From NCBI GenBank assembly GCA_029948255.1, contig JALIZF010001692.1, positions 124,001 to 188,000 of the forward strand: DNA of 64,000 bases. The letters run 5' to 3'. A program made the position numbers and the translations under genes. Below, one piece after another: positions 1-10,115 of this stretch. The notes beneath the pieces were generated by a model that did no database searches, was not told the origin of the DNA, and saw only the letters and a program-made list of their open reading frames with translations. Source of the stretch: Telmatactis stephensoni (lineage: Eukaryota; Cnidaria; Anthozoa; Actiniaria; Isophelliidae). Every line of letters starts with the position of its first letter. Position 1 is the stretch's first letter.

Positions 1-337
1 TGCCTTATGAATTATTAATTAGTTTATTAAATTATAAATAGCTATATATGTGAAGTATAGTAACGCCCTGAGCTCAGACAACATGGAAAGTGAAATTAGA
101 GCAAATTAATAACAACTAATAGTGTGCCAGTTCCTTCAACTGTAAACAATTTTTACTTACCACACCGTAACCAGGTTGAGTGACTCCTCTTCTCCAGATC
201 GTCAGCATTCTGTGCCAAATCACTTTTTTTGACATCTTTTCAAAGCATAAAAGCAAAATTGATCAGTTTGAATATTTTTGGGAATTCAACCTTAGTTACA
301 ACATTTTGCATAACTCTAGTTCTGAAATTGAATCGGT
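1..337. other. Intergenic, nothing recognised
   Basis: AT-rich DNA before the first mobile element. I see no coding exon, RNA gene or clear repeat here. Confidence 0.5.
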
Positions 338-346
338 GACCTAATA

Positions 347-1758
347 GCATGTATACAATTTGTCTGCGCATGTCTGTGTTTTGGGCTTGAAATTCATTTG
401 CATATCCAATGCAAGAAATTTTATGTTGACACGGAATATTTGGCTGGCTATCTCGTTCTTCAAAATTATGTTCAACTACCGAAATACTGAGACAACTAAA
501 ACATGAGCAGTCTACCTACCGCTAGTGCGCTGTGGATAACTATCCAGATCGAAGGCACCCCAGATGGGAAAATGTCGCGCGTCAAAGTCAGTAGAAAGTT
601 GTGAGAAGAACCAGAACTCCGCACTTTCGAGTTATAATATTGGCGTTGAATTCATGTATAAGGTAAATTTAGTAATGGATGTCATTACCAACATGGTACT
701 GTTGGAACTGGATCCAATAAGAGTACTCTGGACTTCATTGATTGTTGAATAATTAGCCATGTTTCCTGGAATCTCGTACTTTTTCGCGCAAAATTCTTGC
801 AATTCATTCTGAAAATTTTACATCTTTGACAGCGCCCCCCAGCAAAATTATTTAATAATACACTTTTTCCATGCTTCGTTCTTGTAAACCAGAACTTTCG
901 TGCAGGAAACTCCTGGTCCCTCCATGTGATTTCAAGCAATGTTTACAGCCTGGTTCAAGCCTTGTTAAAATTGACTAAATTCGGTAGCCTATATTTTATA
1001 ATCTGCAACATTTATCTAGAAGTTAATGACCTATTTTTATACATGGTGAGGCATACAGTTTGTGCCGTATTAAGCAGCGTTTTATACTTTATAAAAGAGC
1101 AATAAATTCATCGCTAAAATTTGCATGCAAACAACGTGCTTGGAAACACGTTCACAAAAATGCTTTGGATCACATATGTAGGGACCACGAGTTTGGACTA
1201 AAAAAGCTCAGTTTTACAAGAAAGAAACGTGGAAAAAGCGAATTACTAAATAAATTTGCTGGGGGGTTCAGTCTAAGATGTAAAATTTTGAAAGTGAATT
1301 GCAAGAATTTTGAGCGAAAAAGTACGACATTCCAGTAAACATGGCTATAATTATTAAACGATCGATGGAGTGTAAAATACCCTTATCGGGCCTAATCTAC
1401 ACAGTAACTTGTTGTTAATGGCTTCCACTGCTTAACGTACCTTACATATAAATTTAGTGCCCACAATATTACTCGAAAGTGCGGAGTTCTGGTTCTTCTC
1501 ACAACTTTCTACTGACTTTGACGCGCGATATTTTCCCATCTGGAGTGCCTTCAGTTTGGATAATTATCCACAACGCGCTAGCGGTAGGTAGACTGCTCAT
1601 GTTTCAGTTGTCTTAGTATTTCGGTAGTTGAACATAATTTTGAAGAACGAGATAGCCAGCCAAATGTTCCGTGTCAACATAAAATTTCTTGCATTCGATA
1701 TGCAAATGAATTTCAAGCCCAAAACACAGACATGCGCAGACAAATTGTATACATGCTT
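347..1758. mobile_element. Foldback (long inverted repeat) element, about 1.4 kb
   Basis: The left arm (about 347-960) is repeated in inverted orientation as the right arm (about 1140-1756). The outer 290 bp of each arm are nearly identical. The ends read GCATGTATACAA on the left and TTGTATACATGC on the right. A 9-bp direct repeat GACCTAATA lies immediately left (338-346) and, after two extra T bases, right (1759-1767), so this is a real insertion. The inner arms are more diverged and the loop is short. No transposase frame is visible; the short ORFs inside are mirror images of each other. It is a non-autonomous DNA transposon whose superfamily I cannot assign; 9-bp duplications are typical of Mutator-like elements. 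Confidence 0.85.
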
Positions 1759-1767
1759 GACCTAATA

Positions 1768-3919
1768 ACTTTTTGTGGTTACTGGCTTGGTTACCAAGCC
1801 ATAACCACTATGTCATCAACGGTGTAAGTAATTAAGTCCGTGACTTCCCGAAGTTCCGATGCCAATCGAAAACATAACGAGTTAGCCCGAGAATTACCCG
1901 AGTTCTTTTTTTTTTCTTCGATTTTCCCGATTAAAATAATATTTTAAAGAAATATCTGCATTTTACAGTCAAAATGCAAATGCATTCCTAGACAATGAAA
2001 CAGTTCTGTTTTATTCCTTTTATTTATTTTCTTTCTTTCTTTCTATTTATTTGTTTGTTGGTTTAACTGTTTTAGATTTATGCACAAGCGAAGTAACGAT
2101 TTTTAGGCACACGATCTCAACTCGGTAAATTTTTTTCAGTAATACAATGACCCTCGACTTACCTCGTGCTCTACACAGGCCAGGTCTACTGTGTCAAGTT
2201 TATAATCGTAAATAAGCTTATGTAGTATTATTATACATCATATATTCAGCCATAAAAGTTTGCTATGAGGACAGTGCATGACACTGTAGTATTAGTTAAA
2301 AGAAAATTATTTTTGAATTTAATTAGTCAGTAACAAAGAGCCAATGAGTCCAGATGTGACTACAAAGACTGTCCCGACTCATGCGCACTAGGAAAGATAC
2401 TATCACCTTGCGGGATATCATCTTTCCTAAACTCACCGAAGCCACTAGGGGTTCAGTCAGAGCACCTTCTGAAGTTTAGGCGGGAGAATTACGGAGAACC
2501 TCGCGGGTGGAGGGAAGGAAAATGGAAGATCCCACCCACCCACACCTGTATATTCTCGTCCCATGCCTTACTCTTCCCACAGCTCTGTAGACAATACGAA
2601 TTTAGCCCTATCTTTCATGTAAGCATGGGTCGGGATATATAACTGTTCTGTTTGTTCAGTAACCTCAAAACGTTTAGGAATAGAAAGTTGTGGTTTGCCT
2701 AGTTTGTCATTTTCTTCTTTGTAATATATAATTTGGAGGACTTTTTGGAGCACTTTCATCATTCTCGTAGACTCCATATTGACAGAAAAATTATACATTA
2801 TACATTATATATTACATTCTTTCTTTCTTTTCTATTTATTATTATTACGATGAAATAAAAGAATAAATGTACTGAAGCTATTTGGGCTTCCTGTTTCGAC
2901 GCTCAGTGAAACCCGATCGCATACATAACGATCGATTGTACTTACGTAACCGTTGATAGCATAGTAGTAATTTCCTACGGCTACCCTTTTCTATACGTCT
3001 GACCCAAAAAGGTACCCTGTCCGGGGCGGAGCATCCTCATATATCATCGTCAGAAAATATGGGCGGACATGCGCATTTGTAACGAGATACTTAGAAAAAA
3101 TTCGACACATTTATATTCTCAAATTAAGGGAAAATAATGGAGCTGGAACTTGTATTCCTAGATAGCATAGCATAGTGACATCGTAATTACAAAACCTACA
3201 CTGTTTCTGATTTCATGCAATAAACACACTAGCTATACAGAAGAATTAATCATCGTCAAAATGTTAGAATATGATTCGGTTTTACGAAACATAATTTCAT
3301 GAAGTTTCCAGTACCCACTTTAGGGTCAAATAAAAGACCAAAGTAGTACAAAATTCCCCATTTATTCCGGTCTCAAACTTGTGGAGGTTACGTCCGCATC
3401 GTCCTATCTCGTATCTCGTTTGAACCCTTAATTGGACATAGCTTAATATTCCTTCCAATTTGCAAATATATTGGCCATAGCTTCATTTTGGTTTCAGTTT
3501 GTTTATACAATAATAAGGATTCAAGAAATCGTTTTTGTATGGCGCAGAGCAAAGAAATATTGTGATTTCTCGTCTTCTTAGGTTTTTCGTCGTCCATGTT
3601 GCTGTGCTTTACATGCCAGGCGTTCGTTGAAATAGTCGACAAAAACTAGTATCTAGTCGTCGTGCAGTGACTCGGTTAAATGGTTAAAACCCGCGGGAAA
3701 AATCGAGTTTTTCAACGAAAAAATCAAAAAAACATTCTGGTGTGAAATTGTTAGCAAATATGTGATATACGAAATGAAATTTCTGCTTTATAAATGGCAC
3801 AGCTGCAAGTCCCGGGTTTTTGAATCAGAAAAAGCCGACTCCTCCTTTTCGACCAATCAGAAACGCTTTTAGACAATGTACTTTGAGTGACTATATTGTC
3901 ATTTTTTTCTTTTCAACCT
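1768..3919. other. Intergenic, no gene recognised
   Basis: This stretch has short CTTT-rich microsatellite tracts near 2030-2045 and 2817-2832 and several isolated open frames without family resemblance or credible splice sites. Minus-strand open frames at 3388-3642 and 2568-2798 were considered as extra exons of the small secreted gene at 4.0-4.6 kb, but nothing in the sequence supports joining them. Confidence 0.4.
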
Positions 3920-3925
3920 TTTATT
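3920..3925 (-). promoter_or_regulatory. Candidate polyadenylation signal
   Basis: AATAAA on the minus strand, about 110 nt beyond the last in-frame stop of the small secreted-protein gene. Placement is plausible but not proven. Confidence 0.35.
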
Positions 3926-4035
3926 GTCATTATTGTAATGTACTATTGTAAAATTAATAGTTTTAAAGAGAGAGAGCAATAAAAAACAATTCCAATTCCA
4001 ATTCCGACTGCCGATTCGCAATGGTTGACTGCACG

Positions 4036-4618
4036 TTAGAAGCTCCGCCCCCATTGGTTCGTGTTTTCTGGCGATGGCAAATGTATGGGAGTGACCCGCC
4101 CCGGGCCAAACGTCTGTTTGCTTAAGAAGGCTGTTGAGTCAGCCGAACATTTCAGAGAATTGACTCCAGGTGAGATAAAACCCGTTTCACACTGATTTAG
4201 TATAAGAGTCCAATTACCTTGATTGCTTTCCAACTCACGCACTTTACTTCTCATGGCGTCATGTGCTTCTTCCTCGTCATTCGTATCTGTAAAAATGAAC
4301 ATTTACAGAGTAGTGAATAAGTGCTAGCTGGATTAATTAAATCTTGACTTGATGGCTAATGTACACTATAACATGGTACGTAGTTTGTAATTTGTAAGTG
4401 CAAGCTAGATTGAAGATACAAAGACTTCTGATCTATTAACACAGGCGAAAATTGGATCATTGGAAATGGTCAAACATTTTAATCTTACTATGAGCTTCCA
4501 GGACATCTTGCTCTTTCGGTTCCTCAAGAGGAGTGTCTTTTGCTGTGCCCTCGCGAGGAGCAGCTACAGCCAAGGCGATGAGGCCAAAAAGAGACAGCAA
4601 AGAGAGTTTGAACTTCAT
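4036..4618 (-). CDS. Small secreted protein, two or three exons, unknown function
   Basis: The chosen start is the ATG at 4618, because it opens directly onto a strong signal peptide (MKFKLSLLSLFGLIALAVAA) ending in AAP. An in-frame ATG 27 nt upstream would add MGWLKCCSD and weaken the signal peptide. Exon 1 is 4618-4489 and ends in phase 1 at a GTAAGA donor. Exon 2 begins at 4286 after a TTTTTACAG acceptor, in matching phase. The mature part is acidic and polar: an E/K-rich stretch (about residues 20-43), then NTNDEEEAHDAMRSKVRELE. After this either a weak GTAATT donor at 4217 is used, or the exon reads through to a stop at 4036. The 3' end is therefore uncertain. It could be a propeptide-bearing secreted peptide. 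I do not recognise the family. Confidence 0.55.
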
Positions 4619-4787
4619 GTCTGAGCAGCACTTCAACCAACCCAAGTAATGAAGAGATCAACTCCACCTTCCTTTATACAGTTTATAGTGTTTAATGAAT
4701 TATTCATATACTGTCAAAGTATTTTCCCAGTTTCAGTGTATTTTTATCGCATAACTATCATATTGAGCGAGGTATTTAGTAATTACA
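4619..4787. other. Upstream region of the small secreted gene
   Basis: This should hold the promoter and 5' UTR of the minus-strand gene. No element is distinct enough to call. Confidence 0.3.
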
Positions 4788-5045
4788 CACTGCAAAAAAC
4801 GTGCGAGTAAATTTACTCAAAAGTTAAGCTTGAGTAACTCGGTGCATCCACACGGTAACTCACTTATCTGAGTAAATTTACTGAGTTATTTGAATAAAGG
4901 ATACGCAGTTATTCAGTTATTTACGTTAAGGGTACACAGTTACTCAAATGACTGAGAACATTTGATTACTCAAATAAGTGAGTTACTGTGGATACACCGA
5001 TTTACTCAAGTTTTTGAGTAAATTTATTCGCGCGTTTTTGCAGTG
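4788..5045. mobile_element. MITE with CACTGCAAAAA termini
   Basis: A 258-bp stretch with imperfect terminal inverted repeats. It starts CACTGCAAAAAACG and ends CGCGTTTTTGCAGTG. The interior is built from many inverted copies of a GAGTAAATTTACTC-like word, so the whole element can fold on itself. No coding capacity and no clear target-site duplication. Confidence 0.7.
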
Positions 5046-5331
5046 CATCTGCAGGATAGAGGGTAGTCCTACCCCTGAAAATTTCCTTATTGCTTTAGTA
5101 AACTTGAAAATTGTATCTACCACTTCTATGTTTCGAATGATTTTGTAGTAAGTGTTTTGGACTTTTGAACACATTATTATCATTATTACTTCAAAAATGG
5201 CTTGCTGAAATATATATTTTTTGTAAAATGAAATCTTTTCACATGAAATTCGTTTACTTAGTTACAATTAAGCTAGTCTTTGTACATAATTATTTAATCA
5301 TTGAGGTAAGATAGATATCATGCAATTATAG

Positions 5332-5569
5332 ACCTTTTTGCTTTACCACTATTTTCCTACTTCGTCCGCCATAAAACAATAGGTGACAACAAAGTTTGTG
5401 TGGAATGTGAATTTCTGTTGTTTTTGTTATAACCTTCCTTTGTCTGCCAATCAAGAAAAGTTTGGTACGACTTTGCTTTAGCAAAAGAAACACAGACTTT
5501 TTGTTGACACCTATTGTTTCGTCATTTTCGAGCGCACGAAGTCGAAAATAGTGGTAAAGCAAAAAGGTG
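5332..5569. mobile_element. MITE, about 238 bp, ACCTTTTTGCTTTACC termini
   Basis: The first about 25 bp (5332-5356) reappear inverted at 5545-5569, and the arms remain similar inward around a shared TTGTGTGG/ACACAGAC core. No transposase. It lies directly against the next element. Confidence 0.7.
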
Positions 5570-5570
5570 T

Positions 5571-6021
5571 AAAGGCGCTGTTACACGCGGAAACTTTTAT
5601 CTGAAACTTATATTGATCGCAGATGCGAGACGAATTTCATAAGGGGTGTTACACGCTGAAATTTCGTCTTGAAACTTGTTCAAGTTTCTATCAGTAATAC
5701 ACTACGGTCGGGGGAAAAAAAATGCCACAGGCGACAAGTAGAACAAAAAGACGTTTTTCAGAGTAATCCACGTATTCTTTGTTTTTGTTGCTTGACCAAA
5801 TCACAAACTTCGTTCTAACCGTAATGCATGACCCGTTTCTGTTGCAGGAGTAGAAAGCAGTCCTATACTTTTCGTGAAACCGTCTTATGAAGCCGACCAT
5901 GCAGGAAACGTTTCAGCTAAATGACCATGTTACACGGTGCAATGCGTTGTGAAACTTGTCTCGTAACGGCGATTGAGGCAAGTTTTGGAGGAAAGTTTCA
6001 GCGTGCTTTGACAGCGCCTTT
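5571..6021. mobile_element. MITE, about 450 bp, AAAGGCGCTGTTACACG termini
   Basis: The left end AAAGGCGCTGTTACACGCGG is mirrored by GCTTTGACAGCGCCTTT on the right. GTTACACG words and GAAACTTG words recur in both orientations inside. Non-coding. Terminal style resembles other elements in this window whose ends contain GRTGTTACA, which may form one family. Confidence 0.65.
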
Positions 6022-6307
6022 GTTCAAATGCATGTCGATGTGAGCGCAGAAGTCCGCCTTCTCCTAATTACAATTGAATTGTAAGATTCTAATGATATTA
6101 AGCTAAATCTAGTCCATTGATTGGACAAATGTATTACTTCTATTCTGGGGTTGCACTTCAATCACTTGTGCAAATTAAACTTTTTTAAGTCATCGAACTC
6201 CTTTATTGACAACTGAACAGAGTTGTTTTGATCGGAGTGTTTTGATCCTCTTTCTTCTCCTTCTTGCTCTTGTTCTTGTTCAGTCTTGTTCTTTTTCTTC
6301 TTTTTTT
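6022..6307. other. Intergenic spacer with T/C-rich tract
   Basis: AT-rich DNA ending in a CTTCTT-rich tract (about 6246-6306) just before the next repeat. No gene seen. Confidence 0.4.
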
Positions 6308-8043
6308 AAGGCAGGATATCGCAGAAATTTGTATTGATTTGTCCTTTTGTTTTATTTGTTATTCCCTTTGTTGTAAAGGAATGTACCGATTTGGTCACGG
6401 GGGTTTATCAAGTATATGTTGTTCTAACGATTTTCAATAGTCAGAGCTACAAATTTAATCACAATGTGGTACCAGATAAAAGTGTTATCGTCGAAACATG
6501 AATTGATGTTTTCACATTTTCAATCAATTGTGACTTCAATAAGAGCTAAATACGTTCATAAATCAGCATGTGTCTGGAAACTGATTGCTTACAGTGCAAA
6601 CTAACACAACCGTGGCCACCTAAAATATATCTGGAATGTTTATAGTGGTGTAAACAATCTCATGAAAGCTGTTTTAACTTCACCTGAAACCACATGTCGA
6701 TCGGTCTTGCTCCAAAATATCTTACAGTTAAATTTCTTTTTTATATTTTGTATAATTTTACAAGAAATTGGATTTACAAAAACACTTAACATTCCTGACA
6801 TATTTTAGGTGTTCACGGGTTTCTTAGTTTGACTGTAATATCGATTTCTCATACAATATCAGTGATGGTATTTTTAGCCTTAAAAAAGAACTTCTATTGC
6901 TTTGACCCTGTGCCAAAAGGCTAATATTCAAGCTAGAGTATTCAGAAAAAGAATCAGTCTTCTGAGTTGTACAAAATAAAGTTGTTTTTCTGTGTTTTTA
7001 TTCAAATTTAGTAACTTTCAAGCTGAATGTAAAGAATTATGACAAATGAGCGAAAGAAGGCCTAAAACTCATTTTCGATCCAAATTTTCACTTTGGATGA
7101 ACACCTTTTTACAACTTTTATTAATCAAAACCACTTACAAATCATCTAAACTCTCTGAAAGTACTTAATAACTTCAGAACTGTACAACAGTAATGTTATC
7201 TTTCAGCTGAGTGATAACACAACTTTAGCAACACAAACTTAGCAACTTTCAAGCTGATTGTAAAGAATTATATAGCGATTGAGTAAAAGAAGGCCTAAAA
7301 CTCATTTTCGATTCCGGCAAATTTTCACTTTGGATTAACACTTTTATCCAACCTTTATTAATCAAAACCACTTACAAACAACCTAAACTTTTTGAAAGTG
7401 ACAACTTTAGCTTTGTACAACAGTTATTCAGTTAAGCTGAATAGTTTTTGTTGTCCAATGCTTGAACGCGAAAAAATCTCTTATATTAAAGAACTGTTCA
7501 CATATAGCAAATCGGTCACCCTTTGGTATTCTTTGCACAAATTATAAGTTCAAACATGGCTCGATCGCTAAATCTCTGTACCGACGGTACGTACAGGCCG
7601 TACCAATGGTGCATGAATTTATTTTTGGAATTGTAACTTCGACATGCCATCCGCAAAAATCAAGCTCAAAAACTGGTTCATACACGACTGCTACATGTTC
7701 ATTTTTGCTATTTCGTCGTTTTCAAACAAAAAACAAAAAAAACGATCGGTCGACACTCACTTCATACACATTAAGAGGAATTATTTTTCGCGTTCAAGCA
7801 TTGGGCAGCAAAAACTATTCAGCTTAAGAATAGCTGTTGTACAAAGCTAAAGTTATCACTTTCAGAAAGTTAAGGTTGTTTGTAAGTGGTTGTGATTAAT
7901 AAAACTTGGATAAAAGTGTTAATCCAAAGTGAAAAATTTGAATCGACAATGAGTTTTATGCCTTCTTTTACTGAATCGCTATATAATTCTTCACATTCAG
8001 CTTGAAAGTTGCTAATTAAATTTGTGTTACGCTGTAGTTTGAT
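6308..8043. mobile_element. Compound foldback element, copy A
   Basis: Starts with a block of about 195 bp (GGCAGGATATCGCAGAAA onwards) that recurs at 10116-10320. Next comes a block with ATCAGTGATGGTATTTTTAG that recurs at 10398. The core is an inverted repeat: left arm about 7241-7478 and right arm about 7783-8013, both carrying words such as AAGGCCTAAAACTCATTTTC and CACTTTTATCC. A second, partial left-arm copy lies at about 7005-7200. The ORF in the central 300 bp has no recognised relative. No transposase, so it must be mobilised in trans. Confidence 0.7.
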
Positions 8044-8338
8044 TATAATAATTATAGTATATTTATTAATTGGTGTTTAAGTAGTCACGTGTTACAGCGC
8101 TGTTACAGAGTGGTTTCAGCGTAGTGACACGTGAAATATTAAAAATAGGTATCAGAATTTCAAAAACAATTCTTAGGGTTCGACGAAGTTCAAGGTTGGT
8201 CATGTGGTGGTTTAGCATACGCAATGTTTGGTTTAGTTAACGCGGAGCGTTGCGTTTTTAGGTCACAACCGTGTCCAACCTTGAAAAACTGGGCTAGTTT
8301 GTTCACAGGGAACCTGGCTTTTAAGAATCGTAAATGAA
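8044..8338. other. Intergenic, nothing recognised
   Basis: Short AT-rich spacer between two elements with no supported feature. Confidence 0.4.
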
Positions 8339-8586
8339 AACAGCAAGTGATAACATGACGAGTATGCGCGAACCGCTGGACGGAAGTGGCCTAAGTTACG
8401 GTTTTAAACCTGTCTTAGGGCTGCCTCTTTCATAAAGAGAGTCGTATATAGTCTCCCCAAAGTTTTTCGGAGCATTACAGTCGAGTGCAGAAGTACAAAC
8501 AGCTAGAAATTATCCTTTCAAAATTATCCATTTGTCCAAGACAATAGAAGTTGGAGACATGCGCAGATGTTTTCACTTGCTGCTGC
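8339..8586. mobile_element. MITE with AACAGCAAGTGATAACAT termini, copy 1
   Basis: This 248-bp element recurs in opposite orientation at 17787-18029. The ends are inverted copies of a CAGCAAGTG word. It is flanked by AAATGAA on both sides (8332-8338 and 8587-8593), the remains of a target-site duplication. Non-coding. Confidence 0.75.
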
Positions 8587-9087
8587 AAATGAATTAATAA
8601 ATCAATGTTAATTGGCTAAAAGTACTTTGGGTTTCCTGTGTTGAGATTTGAAACGAGACGCTAATTGCTGCCAAGCGAGCGAGCCTCAGCGAGCGAGCGC
8701 CGGCAGCAGTCCTAATTTTGTCAATACGTCCAATTTGAGAATGCGGTTACCCTGTGGATTCAACAAACCGGTTAAAACCAGTTTTAAGTTCGATAGCAGT
8801 TCACCAGTAAAAACAGTAAAAGTACTACGAAACCGGTTTGGAAACCGGTTCTACGCACTCACATGTGCTTTTTGGTGTTTTGACATCTGAAGTTTCAGGT
8901 TATAAACTCTGTAGCTAAAAAGGCCGTTTATCTTTGGTAAGTATTACCATTTAAAGACATATCTACTTTCTAAATTGTAATTAAGAGTCAGTAGTCACGA
9001 GCAACGTGAGTGTTGGCTGTACGAACTTCTGTTTTATCAGTACTTTCCAAACTTACGAACTCAGCCAAATATGGCCTGCTCTATGTG
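8587..9087. other. Intergenic, no gene recognised
   Basis: The open frame at 8648-8890 has no splice or family support. AAACCGGTT words recur near 8767-8850. Confidence 0.35.
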
Positions 9088-9504
9088 AGGGGGGCCTAGG
9101 GGGGCCTAGGGGGGTTACGAATACGTACCGCAATCCCGCACGAAAAATTCGAAAATACCGCAATCCCGTACGAAAAAATGGTCAATCCCGCAATCCCGCT
9201 TGAAAAATTCGAAAATACGGCTCACCAAACGAAAAATTCGAAATACCACTCCCACGGGACCTCAGGCCATGAAATTTTCTATCGAGCGCCAGAAGCAAAA
9301 TCCCGCATCTCGCAGGCCTCAAAAATACCGCATTACCGCAATTTCAAATCGTTTTTCCCGTAATACCGCAGCTCAAAAAAGAAAATACCGCATACCGCAG
9401 GGTTTGAGAATCTCGCAATACCGCAATTTTTTTTTGTAAAATACCGCAATACCGCACAAAGAAATGGTCATTCCCGCAATCCCGCAAACCCCTAGGACCC
9501 TCTC
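9088..9504. mobile_element. Element with internal 'ataccgcaatcccgc' tandem motif
   Basis: A 417-bp insertion flanked by CTATGTG on both sides (9081-9087, 9505-9511). The ends are loosely inverted: a GGGGGGCCTAGGGGGG repeat on the left and CCCCTAGGACCCTCTC on the right. The interior is a degenerate tandem series of TACCGCAATCCCGC alternating with ACGAAAAATTCGAAAA, about ten repeats. Translations of the repeats are not protein-like. The tandem array sits inside a mobile element, so it moves as a unit. Confidence 0.65.
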
Positions 9505-9511
9505 CTATGTG

Positions 9512-10010
9512 GAGCTATTACCATTTTTTACCGTTGTAATATTTGTTACAATAAGTTAAAAGAGTTGTCAATAAAAGTTCATGTTTTATATTATTGAAAT
9601 TTCTATTTTCTATTTCTAATTATAAAACACAAAGGGATTCCACTTTCATAGAGAACATAAAGCAATATTAACTATAGGATACAACTCAGTAGAACAATAT
9701 TACTCAAACAGTTCATGGAGTACTATTCCTAACAATCTGAAACTGATCAATATCAAATGCTAATTAATTTTACAAAAGAAAATCCTCATACCCAGAGCAC
9801 CTCAGTTGGTGGCATATTGTTTTTACTTCATCATTTGTTGTCTAACTGGGATTTCTTCACAATTTTAGCTGAAATGCTAAGCATCAAACAAAGAGCACTG
9901 CCTCCCTTTAAAATCCTTTTGGCAGCACTCACATAAGCATTGCTTAAGACTAGTTTAATAGAGAGTTTTCGGTAATCGCCAGTAACTTGATAGCAGATTA
10001 CATATATTTC
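9512..10010. other. Intergenic, nothing recognised
   Basis: AT-rich spacer with no supported gene, RNA or repeat. Confidence 0.4.
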
Positions 10011-10104
10011 TCCTCCTCCTCCTCCTCCTCCTCCTCCTCCTCCTCCTCCTCCTCCTCCTCCTCCTCCTCCTCCTCCTCCTCCTCCTCCTCCTCCTCCTCC
10101 TCCT
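10011..10104. repeat. (TCC)n microsatellite
   Basis: About 31 uninterrupted copies of TCC on the plus strand. It produces an artefactual poly-serine frame. It sits directly before the start of compound element copy B, in the position where copy A has a degenerate CTTCTT tract, so the tract probably belongs to the element end. Confidence 0.95.
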
Positions 10105-10115
10105 TGATTTGTACG

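Noticed and set aside
3388..3642. Possible further exon of the small secreted gene
   Set aside because: The open frame has no convincing acceptor in matching phase and no similarity to the first exons.
7462..7827. 121-aa open frame in the centre of a foldback element
   Set aside because: No transposase motif or relative recognised; composition looks non-coding.
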